DNA from: Periplaneta americana
Taxonomy: Eukaryota; Arthropoda; Insecta; Blattodea; Blattidae
Assembly: GCF_040183065.1 (NCBI RefSeq)
Contig: NC_091125.1
Location: 117,786,121-117,850,120 of the forward strand
Direction of reading: 5' to 3'
DNA: 64,000 nt
Below the pieces are notes generated by a model, which was not told the DNA's origin, did no database searches, and worked only from the letters and a program-made list of their open reading frames with translations. A program made the position numbers and the translations under genes. Below are positions 1-11,033 of the stretch, one piece after another. How positions within the stretch are numbered: the first letter of the stretch is position 1; every line of letters starts with the position of its first letter.

Positions 1-10
1 GTATAATGTA

Positions 11-86
<76 letters not shown>
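1..86. repeat. (AAT)n microsatellite
   Basis: An almost uninterrupted trinucleotide AAT/TAA array runs from about 10 to 85. Arrays of the same motif recur through the window, some on the opposite strand as ATT. Confidence 0.97.
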
Positions 87-169
87 TAATCGTCTGATTT
101 AAGGTTCGGGCTCTTTTAACTCCGTCTTCATTCTCTTGTGGCAGTACTTTCTGGTGGTGTCAGCATAGC

Positions 170-408
170 GAAAAGCCTGTTCCCACCCATTTTCCCGAAT
201 CCGCATTCCCAAATATCCAGTTTCCCGAAAAAATCATTTTCCTGAAAGTCTGTTTCTCGAATCTATGTTCCCGAAGCCACGTACCCGAATTTCATTTCAT
301 ATTCACTTTCCCGAATATGTCTTAAAATTCCCGAAAAAGGCAATGACATTCGTTGACAATGGAATTTTTCTAAATTCAGCATGACTGATAGACATATTAT
401 TATTATCA

Positions 409-475
<67 letters not shown>

Positions 476-1425
476 GTCAGATCGAGGTGGAAAGAAACTG
501 GTTAAGTATATTTGGTGGTTAAGTATACTTGAAGAGTAGGAGTGGTGCAGAAGATAAAATTCACTGGGTTTTTAATCTAATGAGGTACGTTTCAAACAAT
601 GGTCTGCGCGAACAATAACGTCTGGATCCTCTCATAATGTGAAGTGTTGAAAGGGCTTGCTGAAATATCGTTATTCACACGCGCCTAATGTATATAAAGC
701 CCGTTCGGAGCTTGTGACACCCCAATATTAAAACTGAGACTCATATGCTTCTGGCACTACCATTTGCGTCCATTTATTCCCTATATTTGATTATTTCGAT
801 GTTACATACATCTCTGGCATACGAGCTCGTGGCAAAAGGCAGGCTGTTCTCCCACAGTACGAGGTGCAAATTGTGAAATCAGTATGATGTTAGTATAAAC
901 AACGAACATGATACAAATAATTTATCGAAAGGACATCACATTCGCCTGCAAGTAGTGTTCGATAAACACCACCCAAGCTTTTACACCGCACTGACTCAAC
1001 TTCAAAAGACACTCGGACCATTATTGCAGAATCCGGAATGAGTACACGCGTGCAGGCACAGCCGAAGAGAAATTAGTCACATCTTCCAAGACGAATTGGA
1101 CTTATTGTTCAGGACTATCCAACCTACAATGCCAGTAATAGACGTCTTGACTGCCTGAGGACACTTGGTTATAGTTTCACTTTATAAATTTTGAATACAG
1201 CATACTCAGCACTTCCACAGATTGAAATATCGTATCTTGCAATACATTTCTGCTCAATACTTAATTTGTATATCACTTTTAGTACCATAAGGGAAATTAC
1301 CCTTCGGAAAAATATAAATAAAAGATATCGGGAAAATGTGAATTCAGGAAATTTGATTTCAGGAAAACGATTTTTCGGGAAACTGGATGTTCGGAAATGC
1401 GAATTCGAGACAATAAGGCACTATG
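170..1425. mobile_element. Non-autonomous element with long inverted ends rich in TTCCCGAA
   Basis: The left arm (about 170-290) is full of the word TTCCCGAA. The right arm (about 1310-1425) is its imperfect reverse complement, with TCGGGAAA words in matching order. A shared core reads ATCCAGTTTCCCGAAAAA on the left and its complement on the right. The interior holds an (ATT)n array at 403-474 and no recognisable protein. The 113-aa ORF over the right arm is made of the repeat and is not treated as a gene. I could not fix the outer boundaries or a target duplication. Superfamily unknown. Confidence 0.7.
403..475. repeat. (ATT)n microsatellite
   Basis: Trinucleotide array of roughly 24 units inside the TTCCCGAA element. 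Confidence 0.97.
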
Positions 1426-1752
1426 GAAAAATATATATCTTCAATTCCCTGTCGGGAACAATTCAAGTATTCAATAATCGAACGGAATTTTACAACACAA
1501 CGTTCCCAGACTTCGTTACGAATGTGGTATAAGGAATAAGTAAATTATGCAGGGGTTATGTGATTAAGAATTGTTGTTTTATGTTGTAAGAGACATTTAA
1601 ATTAGTGTTGTGTGTAGTAGTATTTCATAGACAGATGAATAAAATTATCTAACAAAATAAAATTTTGCATTAAACTTGCTAGAAATTTTGTCAGATATTA
1701 AATCTACACAGTTTCTTCGAAATGTTATTAGCGTATCTTTACTGTCACTTAC

Positions 1753-1887
1753 CTGGCGGAGCCGTTCCTGGTGGATAGCGCGGAGTCCCACGGGACTGGA
1801 TGACGTCACGGTAGTGTTGACGTCATGACCGCAGGACGTCACGAGCAAGAGCCCGGCGGCGAGGAGGGCGGGTACGAGGGGAGTCAT
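1753..1887 (-). CDS. First coding exon of an unidentified secreted protein
   Basis: This exon encodes 45 residues starting at an ATG in a strong context (CCACCATGA, start at 1887). Residues 1-19 form a classic signal peptide: a hydrophobic Pro/Leu/Ala/Val core ending in Ser-Cys-Gly. The mature part begins around HDVNTTVTSSS, with an Asn-x-Thr sequon, and ends in a charged ERLRQ. It stops exactly at a consensus donor, CAG|GTAAGT (intron from 1752), in phase 0, so the gene continues leftward beyond position 1. The exon and its 5' flank are strikingly GC- and CpG-rich against AT-rich surroundings, as expected of an unmethylated promoter-proximal exon. A neuropeptide or hormone precursor is possible, but I do not recognise the family. 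A longer same-frame ORF reaches 2157, but that extension includes the TATA box and is unlikely to be translated. Confidence 0.65.
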
Positions 1888-1925
1888 GGTGGCGCGCTGA
1901 ACGGCGTCCGGACGGATGCGCCGTA

Positions 1926-1955
1926 CTAACGCACTGCCGCACGCAGTCGTGACAT
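1926..1955 (-). other. Upstream ORF in the 5' leader of the secreted-protein gene
   Basis: An ATG at 1955 opens a nine-codon reading frame ending in TAG at 1926-1928, 38 bases before the main ATG at 1887. It lies in the predicted leader between the TATA box and the start codon. Such short uORFs commonly lower translation of the main frame; that role is inferred here. Confidence 0.5.
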
Positions 1956-2096
1956 GCCGGACACACGCACAAGAACGTACACACGCACTGCGTCCAGACT
2001 TGTCTGCTGTATAGCACGCACTTCCGACTACGAGTGGCAGAGTGCGTACGAGAGAAAGAGAGCCAGTCCCCCCTCGGCCCGCTCCCCGCGCGGCTC

Positions 2097-2103
2097 TATT
2101 ATA
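2097..2103 (-). promoter_or_regulatory. TATA box of the secreted-protein gene
   Basis: On the minus strand the sequence is TATAATA followed by a GC-rich block. It lies about 210 bases upstream of the ATG at 1887, giving an expected start site near 2065-2075 and a leader of about 180 bases. TATA-containing focused promoters are typical of regulated secretory and peptide genes in insects; that association is general knowledge. Confidence 0.5.
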
Positions 2104-2415
2104 GGATCCTCTCTCACTCCAGCTCAGCCCTTTGAAGTCGCCGCCTCTCTCCTGCATTATGGAACATCTCCAGCCAGCGTAGGCTCCGACACACGATATT
2201 CAGGGGCCAGGGTTGCCACCTATCGGCGCCTTCACACAAAATTAACATCACGTAGGCCCGAATGTTGAATCGTTCCCCTCACCAAACCTCTCACTTGTGG
2301 TGAGTCTTACAGAATACTGGAGTAAATATTAATACTCTGTAAATTGTCGATTTCATGCTCTGAACCACTGTGTTGTTACATTAATAACGTCTCTGAAAAA
2401 ATACATCAGAATTCT

Positions 2416-2417
<2 letters not shown>

Positions 2418-2466
<49 letters not shown>
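2418..2466. repeat. (AAT)n microsatellite
   Basis: AAT array of about 16 units directly before a tRNA-derived SINE fragment. Confidence 0.97.
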
Positions 2467-2467
2467 G

Positions 2468-2606
2468 GGTCATACTTGTGGAGTAATGGTTAGCGCGTCT
2501 GGCGCGAAACCAGGTGGCCCGGGTTCGAATCCCGGTCGGGGCAAGTTACCTGGTTCAGATTTTTTCCGGAGTTTTCCCTCAACCAATATCAGTAAATGCT
2601 GGGGCT
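2468..2606 (+). mobile_element. tRNA-derived SINE, family 1, 3'-truncated
   Basis: The head has RNA polymerase III promoter boxes, TGGTTAGCG (A box) and GGGTTCGAATCC (B box), in a tRNA-like context. It is followed by the family body with TTTTTTCCGGAGTTTTCCC and TCAACCAATATCAG. It stops abruptly where the retrotransposon fragment begins near 2607. It is not a working tRNA gene: the acceptor arms do not pair and a SINE body follows. Relatives lie at 36676 and 59636. Confidence 0.85.
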
Positions 2607-3375
2607 ACTACTACTATAATAATGGATGACTTGAATATGTTAGCAGAAAATCCACAAACGATTACGGAAAACACGGAAATTTTACTTGAAGCAAGTAAAG
2701 CGGTAGGTTTGGAAGTAAATCTCGAAAAGAAAAAGTACATATGTCTCGTAACCAGAATATTGTAGCTACAAAATGAAAATATAAAAATTGAAAATTTATC
2801 CTTCGAAGAGGTGGAAAAATTCAAATATCTTGGAGCAACACTAACAAATATAAATGACACTCGGGAGAAAATTAAACTCAGAATAAATATGGAAAATGCC
2901 TGTTATTATTCGGTTGAGAAGCTTTTGTCGTCTAGTCTCCTGTCAGAAAATCCGAAAGTTAGAATTAAAAAAAAAAAACAGTTATATTACCGGTTGTTCC
3001 GTAAAGTTGTGAAAGTTGGACTTTCACTTTGAGAGAAGAACAGATATTAAAGGTGTTTGAGAATAAGGTTCTTAGGAAAATATTTGAGGCTGAGAGGGAT
3101 GAAGTTACAGGAGAATGGAGAAAGTTACACAACGCAGAACTGCACGCATTGTATTCTTCACCTGATATAATTAGGAACATTAAATCCAGATGTTTGAGAT
3201 GGGCAGAGCATGTAGCACGTATGAGCGAATCCAGAAATGCATACGGTATAGAGTGTTAGTTGGGAGGCCGGAGGGAAAACGATCTTTGGAGAGGCCGAGA
3301 CATAGATGGAAGGATAATATTAAAATTGATTTGAGGGAAGTGGGATATGATGGAGACTGGATTAATTTTGCCTTT
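2607..3375 (+). pseudogene. Non-LTR retrotransposon reverse transcriptase, C-terminal part, decayed
   Basis: Pieces in shifting frames match the end of a widespread insect endonuclease-reverse transcriptase. In order they are a degenerate catalytic box region (MDDLNMLAENPQTI, about 2620), VEKFKYLGATLTN (about 2812), RKIFEAERDEVTGEWRKLHN (about 3077), RCLRWAEHVARM (about 3190) and RPEGKRSLERPRHRWKDNIK (about 3267). At least two frameshifts and several stops break it. Its upstream part is missing and it is flanked by a SINE, so it is a 5'-truncated relic. It ends where an opposite-strand retrotransposon piece begins. Confidence 0.88.
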
Positions 3376-3393
3376 CGTATTTCCTCTTCTTCT

Positions 3394-3600
3394 CTATCTA
3401 CTGCCTTGGAGGTTCCATCTTAAAGCTTCTTTCTCAATAGAATTTTCTTTCCGAAGAGTATGGTCAATCCATCCCCATTTCCTTGGTTTTATCTGTATAT
3501 TGATTTGCTTTTCTTGTGTTCTTTCCCACAATTCTTTAAATTGTGTTTCGTCATCAAATATTTAGGATCCTTCTAAAGCAGCGAATTATAAAACATGTAG
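3394..3600 (-). pseudogene. Second retrotransposon reverse transcriptase tail, opposite strand
   Basis: Reading the minus strand from about 3540 to 3394 gives an open stretch with LWERTQEKQINIQIK, RKWGWIDHTLRKE and EALRWNLQG. This is the characteristic C-terminal tail of another insect non-LTR reverse transcriptase. It is about 50 codons long and has no start. It meets the plus-strand fragment nearly end to end, which suggests insertion of one into the other, or a rearrangement. Confidence 0.75.
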
Positions 3601-4700
3601 TAGGAATTAATTGGATGAGCGAGAGATAATACTTTAAAAGCGGTAGTGCTGCCACAGGGCGCAAGAATGGCTGAGGAGTAAGTCAGTAAACCATCCTATA
3701 TTTTCACAGTCGGATATCATTCGTCTTTATAGGTCGTTACTCTTCGTGCGACAACTGAACAGTGAACTATCATATTGTTTTCATATTGATTGTTCTTTCT
3801 TTAGCAACTTCGCTCTGAATAGTGTGAGGAAACGGCTAATACAGATCAAAATATTCTCGAAGTATGTCTGTGAGTCCGTCCATGCACTTATTTTGTTCAT
3901 CATTTTCATCTTACGAGGTCCAATCTCTGTGTGGCACGGAACAGGTGGCAGTGATAGTTCGTCCCGAGTCAATTACGTACCGGTAAGAACAATGACGTCA
4001 AGTGACAAATTTCTGACGTTTTGTGGTAAACAACGTCAAGCCAAAGAAGAAGAGACACTTGAGGGACATGTTAACTTCATGGCAGGCAGCACTTCATTTG
4101 AGAGCATCCGACTTGAGATTAGAATTAAAAGGGGTTCAAAGCACTCGCAGGATTCTGCTCATTAATTTTGTTATCCCATAAGAATTAAGGATGAAAAATT
4201 TCCAGAAAAATTTAACATGGAAATTGTATAAGCTCTTTAGTTTAACACTTTGTTCAAGATGACTTTTAGCCTATAAATCTAGGTATATTAACAACTGATG
4301 TAGCACTCACCGTTTTAATTGATAGATGAACTAAAATGCTGCTCAAATAGTCACCACTTATTGGTTAGTGATACACAACTGCTAGCACAATGTAGGCCTA
4401 CTAAAGTCAAACTTATCAACTTCTCCACTATAGGCCTATACGTACAATCAAAACGGAGTACGGTTTGGAGTTTCGGCTGAAATAGAGACTTTTAATTTAA
4501 CAGATTTTTTTTTTTGGCACATTCTGTGGTGTCTTCGTTAGCGATTTAATGAACATCATGGAACAATCTAACAAGATACGAGCTGTCAGGTTTAGAACAA
4601 AGCAGTCGACCATTTCAACAATGAAAGTGACAGACTTGAGCCTTCTGAATTTCTCTTACACACGTGACATTTTAATCACTAAACTGTTTAAAGACTGTCT
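3601..4700. other. Stretch without a supported gene
   Basis: A 139-aa open frame at 3746-4165 has no recognisable domain, no clear start context and no splice support, and I do not call it. The rest is AT-rich and unassigned. Confidence 0.5.
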
Positions 4701-4704
4701 GTAC

Positions 4705-5290
4705 TATGTGGCCGCATCCGTGGCTCAAGCACTGGCGTGCTGTTTTTCCATCTAGGCGGCTCGAGTTCGATTCCCAGTCAGGTCGTGATAGAATTTGTGA
4801 TGGACAAGGCAGAAGTTGCACACTCTACCTTCCTCTCATTTCATGTACCATTCGCAATAGTAAAAAATGGCCTGGATTGAAGTATTGTGGGTAGGTTGGG
4901 TTTTTGTTGCTGATATAGGAAGGGCCAAGGACTCCGAGCCTTGGAATTATCAAGTACTCGACTGAGGATGGAACCTTGAGAAATTCGGCTTTTATTTTTT
5001 CATTTGTTGACTTTAATTTAGTTTTAATTTTTTGGTTCGTCTGTTTTCTTATTTCTTGATAATCTGACTTTTACTCTTGCTTTTTTATTTGCTTTTAAAT
5101 TATTTTATATGTAAGTTGTTTTCGTAATTTATGATTGTATTGATCTTTTAGATTTAGACAGGATGGCCCCCTTTCAGTATCGTATTCACGAATGCCACCC
5201 AGGCCACCTGTCGGACTAGGGCAATCATCACATGTATAAGGTGCACAGTGAGCCTGTGTCCCGAGTCCGGCCATCGAAAACCCAAACCAA
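4705..5290 (+). mobile_element. Long tRNA-derived SINE, family 3, interrupted copy
   Basis: The head carries a degenerate A box and a B box (GAGTTCGATTCCC near 4763), then the family body beginning GAATTTGTGATGGACAA. The conserved middle, GATATAGGAAGGGCCAAGG, lies near 4912. The conserved 3' part (TCACGAATGCCACCCAGGCC, then CACCTGTCGGACT) resumes at about 5180. Roughly 170 bases of T-rich DNA at about 4985-5160 split the copy compared with the one at 12.7-13.6 kb. The 62-aa and 68-aa ORFs here are repeat-derived. Confidence 0.75.
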
Positions 5291-6397
5291 GTCTACACTA
5301 TGTAATTCTGTCTGAATGGCAAACAGTTTGGAAAGGATGAAAGCTTGCAACAAATAGCTTGCAATTGGGTAGGGCTATGTAAAAGATCAATCAAATGGAA
5401 CGAAAGGAACGGAAATGAAATTCGTATGAAATATTTCTGAACGCATTTAAGAAATTATATAAGCAGAAAGCAGGTCAGGAGATTAAGTTTTCAACACAAA
5501 GTGGAAAATTACAGACAGGAGAAAGAAATGACACCGACAGCAAGTTGTTAAGAGTGGTTCAATTAGCAGAGCTTGGAGTTCAAATGTTATGGGATCCTGA
5601 TATTTTTTCGGTACTAAACAAATGCAAACCAATAACTCAATTATTATTACTAAGTTCTCATTACACAGAATATATTTGTAGGCCTATAATGAAACTCGGA
5701 TCTGGTTTAATAAACACTTCCTTGAACGCAAAATAAAAGCGAATGTTGTATGTTAACAATTTTAATAATAAATTGCTGAATTATAAAAATCTGAAGTAAA
5801 TAGTGACAGTTTACAGCTTCAAAGAGTTCATTCTATTCGTAATTGTAGTGTGAACACCCAAAACACAACTTAGATTGGAGTATCAATGCGTATAGTTTTG
5901 ATAATAACTGTATTTTTAAGTAATTGTGGTCAGAATATTAATTATTATTGCAACAGAAATTTGATTCGACTTATAAACTCGGGTATGCTTGTTTTTCCTT
6001 ATTTTATTGTCTCTAATCATTAGCGATTGTTTGCTTCCGAAAACTTATGTTAACGTCACAATCCCAATTTTATAAACTGAAAATACTGAAATAAGGGCAT
6101 TAAAATTTTAACGGAAATTTTTAGTCCTACTGGTAAATTAGGAATATAAACCAGTTGGATACAGATATCGAATGAAACGAAGCTAAGAAAACTATTTAAA
6201 ATTTCTATTATATGACTGGAAATTATCCTTAGTCTACTGTGAAATTAGAAATTAGCAAACGCCGATTACATTCAGTAATTCAAGCTGCACGGCATACAAT
6301 ATTATAATTGTGAGTTGAAATATGTCTCTTCCCCCCCCCTCCGAGAATAATTAACTCTCGCCGGTGCACCATTGCTCTTACGAATCATTCACAATGC
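5291..6397. other. Stretch without a supported gene
   Basis: AT-rich sequence with a C-run near 6331. The ORF of 63 aa at 5545-5736 shows no domain. Nothing else recognised. Confidence 0.5.
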
Positions 6398-6581
6398 TAT
6401 AGGCCATTCGTTATCTCGTGAAACCTACCTGGGCATCAGGGGAAGAAGAAAGTGGACAGAGAAGCTTCCCTCCCTCGCTTCTACAGTAGCTAGCGGGATC
6501 ACTTACCCCTACCATAAGGTTCTTATTACATACTTCGGCGCACGCAAGCATTTGGTTTCACGAGATAACGAATGACTTATA
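6398..6581. mobile_element. MITE family M1, copy A
   Basis: Matched terminal inverted repeats: CCATTCGTTATCTCGTGAAA at the left end and its exact complement in the right end, with TATA at both outer edges. It is about 184 bp long with no coding capacity. The same ends occur at 12843-13030 and 51325-51511. TATA at each edge fits a TA or TATA target preference, but because TATA is a palindrome I cannot tell target from element end. Confidence 0.88.
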
Positions 6582-7016
6582 ATACTGATACATAATATGT
6601 AAAATGTCCAACAGTGGTATTAATTACGAGATAAATGTAAGTATTACTAAGAATAGCAACGGAAATCAAACTGACATTGCGGATGAATTATGTGATCTGC
6701 GGCATATTCTACTTTTGTAGTGTTGCTGCTGTAGACTATTTTAAATTTGACATAAATATAAAACATTTAATGGTGTTTAAAAATGGAAACATTTCACGTT
6801 ATTTTCGACTTTACAAAAAATAAATTCATTTTCCAACTACACATGTAATCCGCGTTTTCATAGCGACGCGACGGTTGTATCGGCATATTTGATCAATCAT
6901 CCTACTCCACAAAAAAGAGCGCTTTAGGCCTATAATACAGCAGATGAGGAATGGTGCAGTGTCACTACCATGTAAGCCTATGCCTTTCGATCATCGCTAT
7001 TTAAAATCATAGGTTG

Positions 7017-7091
<75 letters not shown>

Positions 7092-7376
7092 TTATCGATA
7101 CTATACTTTCAACAACGTATACAACTCGTTGTAACCTGACTACATTGTTTATAATAGCCTATTATCTGACATCCTTTTTACATATAATGCATGAAGAGGA
7201 TAATTCTGCGCAACTAGTAAAAGTAAATACGAATAAATTACATTTAAAGAACTGGCATTGCACAACGGATGTGTAACTCTTATTTTTAGCCTTTAGCCAA
7301 TACTAAGGAATGTAAGATCGGAATTTGACACGAAATTTCTAACATAGAAGGCTAATGGTTCTTTGGAGGCAAAGTT

Positions 7377-7411
<35 letters not shown>

Positions 7412-8338
7412 TTAAATGAAAACCTCGTTTCTTCATGTGCTCCATTATGAATTACGTAACTAGTTTAGAAAAGCCACTTAGTAACAAGCGCTGTACAACT
7501 TGTGAACTGTGATATGGTAAAGATTTTTACGGTTACGAGTTCCTCTAAACCCTTCATCCAGGAAATATAGGCCCAGATACTATAAACGAGCACAAAACAG
7601 AAGTTTACAGCCTGGGGTACACCAGTTTATGATTCTGAGTGACGTAAGTCCCTAGAGAATCAATATTTGTGCGGAATTCACACCACGCAATCTTCAGTAC
7701 CCATGCGATCAAAAGTGATTTGGGAATCTTGGTTCCAGGATTAACGTTGACTGCGTCCTGCAGACAAGTTTATCTGTGGTGACATACGCTGCTTGCAATT
7801 GTTAATCGCACTTATTAACGTATTTCACTCGCAGTATGTCCTGTTCCGCCTTTTTGTGATTTAACTTTGGCAAGTGGTTGAAAGTATGTAAAATTAAGAA
7901 AAGTATTGTATATTTTTCGTTTATTTCTTAAACAGTGTACAATTTTGTGAATAAAATAAACATAATTTTTGATAGATCAGTCTTTATTCTTTCATTTACA
8001 TGTAACATGTTCCTTTAAATACTAGTTAGGCTACAGCATATCGAACGGAGTGAGTCAGTGTTAAAATCTGTTCAATTTATCCTAGTGACTCTCAACATCA
8101 TTCAACGTTAAAAAAATCCTGGAATAATGCAAATAACTAGGTCATACTTTATTCAAGATTAAGATTAGAATTCAGACATTGAGGAAGATTTTTTTGAAAT
8201 ACTACTGCCACAACTCTGCATTATCTTATTATTAAACCATGCTAAATGTATTTCACCACATAAATTTATGGTATGCGTCTTCTAACTTTACTTTCCTTCT
8301 GAAGGAAGTCATGCTAATACTTCTCTCATTCTTAAATA
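6582..8338. other. Stretch without a supported gene; two microsatellites
   Basis: AT-rich sequence with an (ATT)n array at 7018-7092 and a short (CAT)n array at 7378-7409. No ORF here has recognisable protein similarity. Confidence 0.6.
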
Positions 8339-8349
8339 TCCATCGCCCT

Positions 8350-8542
8350 GCTGGCCTTCTATGCCAAAGGTTGCGGGTTCGATCCCGGGCCAGGTCGATG
8401 GCATTTAAGTGTGCTTAAATGCGACAGGCTCATGTCAGTAGATTTACTGGCATGTAAAAGAACTCCTGCGGGACAAAATTCCGACACATTCGGCGACGCT
8501 GATATAACCTCTGCAGTTGCGAGCGTCGTTAAATAAAACATT
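8350..8542 (+). mobile_element. tRNA-derived SINE, family 2, 5'-truncated, with exact target duplication
   Basis: It starts inside the tRNA-like head (B box GGTTCGATCCC), runs through the family body (GGCATTTAAGTGTGCTTAAA, then ATGCGACAGG and GACAAAATTCCG) and ends in GAGCGTCGTTAAATAAAA. It is bracketed by an exact 11-bp direct repeat TCCATCGCCCT at 8339-8349 and 8543-8553, the expected target-site duplication. The 71-aa minus-strand ORF here is an artefact of the SINE. Confidence 0.92.
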
Positions 8543-8659
8543 TCCATCGCCCTTGACTGAGTCTGCAACCGCAAACATTACCTGTCTATCCAATTGAAAG
8601 CAGAGTAATCATTAAACCACTGAAAACGACTCTTGTGAAATGCATTTCAGCAGTGCGTC

Positions 8660-10345
8660 TTTCTTATTTCTTTATCGCTAACAGGGCAAGTAAGTTACTC
8701 GAGTTGCCAGAAAGAAATATTTAATATTTCTGTATCATTAGCAAGAACTAATGACGTAGTTATCGAATCTAAAAATAAACACATGATTTTTCAATGAGTT
8801 TAAACACAGGCGACCTTCACATTTGTCACATTACTTACGAAATATATCGCAATAAGCTTATATAAAGAGTTCCCATTTGTTTCCGTTTAGGCGTTAGACA
8901 TAGAACTTCAGACATTGCAAAGGTCATCATAACATTGTCATAAAGTACACTCACATAAAACACTTTTTTTTTTTACTAATGGCGGGTACTTAACTGTTCT
9001 TCATTCACCAATGAAGCCAGATGAACACTCGAATTTACCGACAAAGTAGTTGTCTAGGGTGCGCCATAGGAAACTGATCTACGCTACACCCTCTCTCTGG
9101 TCAAACTTCGAATGTCGGACTCGTGAATATCAAATAGCACAACCTGTTCAACAAATCTCCTCTATTGCCATCTCGAACGAGTTGCTTTTCCCAGCGACTG
9201 ATTTGTCGCAAGCTACTTAGGCCTACGTATTTGAATCGAGCTTGAATATTTTTAGGCCTTTCATATTGTTTCATGAAAAACGCAACAACCTTTCTTTCGT
9301 AATGGCGACAGTTGATCGAGTTTTCTTTTCCGTCGAGAGCACATATTCTGATTGAGACGATTCGCCTTCATCTTCAACAGACTTGGCTGTTTGAAGATTC
9401 GCATTCTTCAGCAAGAGACTCGGCTGATTGTGAACACGGTCTTGGATCTGTTGTTTTCTCGTTGCCTTCGTCGAATTTCTTTCCAATCGGAGGATTCTTT
9501 AAACCAGGTATGAGGTCAGATGACTGTATTGCGTTCGAATCGCCAAACAAGTTCGGCTTTTGATTCGGTTTGCGACAATGTGTTTATTGCGAGTTACTGG
9601 CACGAATTCCTGGTTGCTTGTAGCATTTCCTGGAAGATGATATTCAATTGGCCTAACGTCTCACTATTGTGTGTATATTTTATTAACATTACAATTGGGT
9701 ATACACTCGGTGGCAGTGATATATATAATAATATACAATAACATTACAATAATTACAGCAATAAAATTTTAATAATCACAGCAATAAATAACATAGATAA
9801 AATAAACATAAAATTAATTCTAACTTTAAATAAATAAATGCAATAAACCTAGGACTATAAATAAAGACTATGCTATAAATAACGCATACTATAAACAAAA
9901 GTATACCTTACAGTATTTCTATTAAACCCAACTATTGTCAATTTAAGTAATTACAAGTCAGCTTAATTACATATCAACTTAATTAATTAAATATCACAAC
10001 TTAGATAATTACACTGAACCTACAATTAAAATCTCAGCCTAATCTTTTCAACCTTTCCTTAAATTATTGATTTTGAGAGGACTGCCCTGAAAGATTGCCG
10101 CAGGTAAGCTGTTCCAATCTACTATTGTGCGGTTAACAAAGGAAAATTTTGCCATGTCTGTAGCATAATTGTATACAAAATGTGCCGAAGTGTAAGTGTG
10201 ATTTCAGCATGAAGGCAGTAAAAAGATCAGATTTTTTTTAGATTCGATAACTACGTAATTAGCTGTTGCTAATAGTGTAGAAATATCCACTATTTATTTC
10301 TGACAACTCGAGTAGCCTACTTCCTTTGTAAACGACACTTACGCA
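8660..10345. mobile_element. Element with about 120-bp terminal inverted repeats
   Basis: The sequence at about 8665-8785 (TTACTCGAGTTGCCAGAAA through GTAGTTATCGAATCTAAAAA) returns as its reverse complement at about 10228-10345, with roughly 80-85 percent identity by eye. The interior has no recognised transposase. On the minus strand near 9270-9490 there is a short basic and acidic frame followed by a helix-turn-helix-like stretch in another frame; similarity is too weak to name. Probably a decayed DNA transposon. Confidence 0.6.
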
Positions 10346-11033
10346 GCTGCGCTATCGGTTTCCGTCATGTGCCAGGCAATATTGTCTTAAATGAATCTCT
10401 TGGACAGCCTGTTATTACCACTATCTGTTATTACAGTGTCACCTATGAAGCTAAACATGAAATATGAAGCATTACTATTTTAAAATTTTACACACGAATG
10501 TTTATCTTTTTTTTTTGCCAAAATATGTCATCTCCTCTTACACGTTTTGTCTTGTCTCTCAATTTTCTAACAAGATCAAGCACTGTACTACAACTAATTG
10601 TAAGAACTTTGACGCGTGGAAAATTCTTTGCAGACATCTTTTTATATTTGTCGTTCAGTGTTAGTGAGAATATGGGAAACAAACTCTCGCTGTTGTATAT
10701 CAATCTGAGAAACATAAATTCCAATTTACACCATCAATATCACCACAAAAGAAATTTTCTTCCGTACCAACTGCTAGGCTAGCACGAAACTAAACTCCTC
10801 CCTTATATTGGAAATAGATGAGTCAAATTAGCTTTTGCTTGATCTGTGTTATCTTATTGTTATGTGAAGCCTTGATCTTAGCCGTTGTACATAGCATGAG
10901 GCGCGTAAGGGAAACTCATCATATAGCTGAGGGAATAAGTGCCGCTTATTGTTAGCGGTAAAGAAACAAATCAGGCGTACTACATATGGCCCATTGAAAA
11001 ATTAGGTGAAGATGGATTTTGATCGATGGGATT
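10346..11033. other. Stretch without a supported gene
   Basis: Three overlapping small ORFs at 10464-10782 on both strands lack recognisable domains. No RNA gene seen. Confidence 0.5.

Noticed and set aside
1888-2157. N-terminal extension of the 45-residue secreted exon to a 170-aa minus-strand ORF
   Set aside because: It would place the start upstream of the TATA box, is Arg/Ser-rich as expected of any CpG-rich open frame, and also reads past the donor at 1752.
2468-2540. tRNA gene
   Set aside because: A and B boxes are present, but acceptor ends do not pair and the sequence continues into a known type of SINE body. The same applies to 4705, 8350, 26299, 36676, 40085, 51891 and 59636.
3746-4165. 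139-aa plus-strand ORF
   Set aside because: No domain, no splice or start support and unremarkable composition in an AT-rich region; expected by chance at this length across 64 kb.
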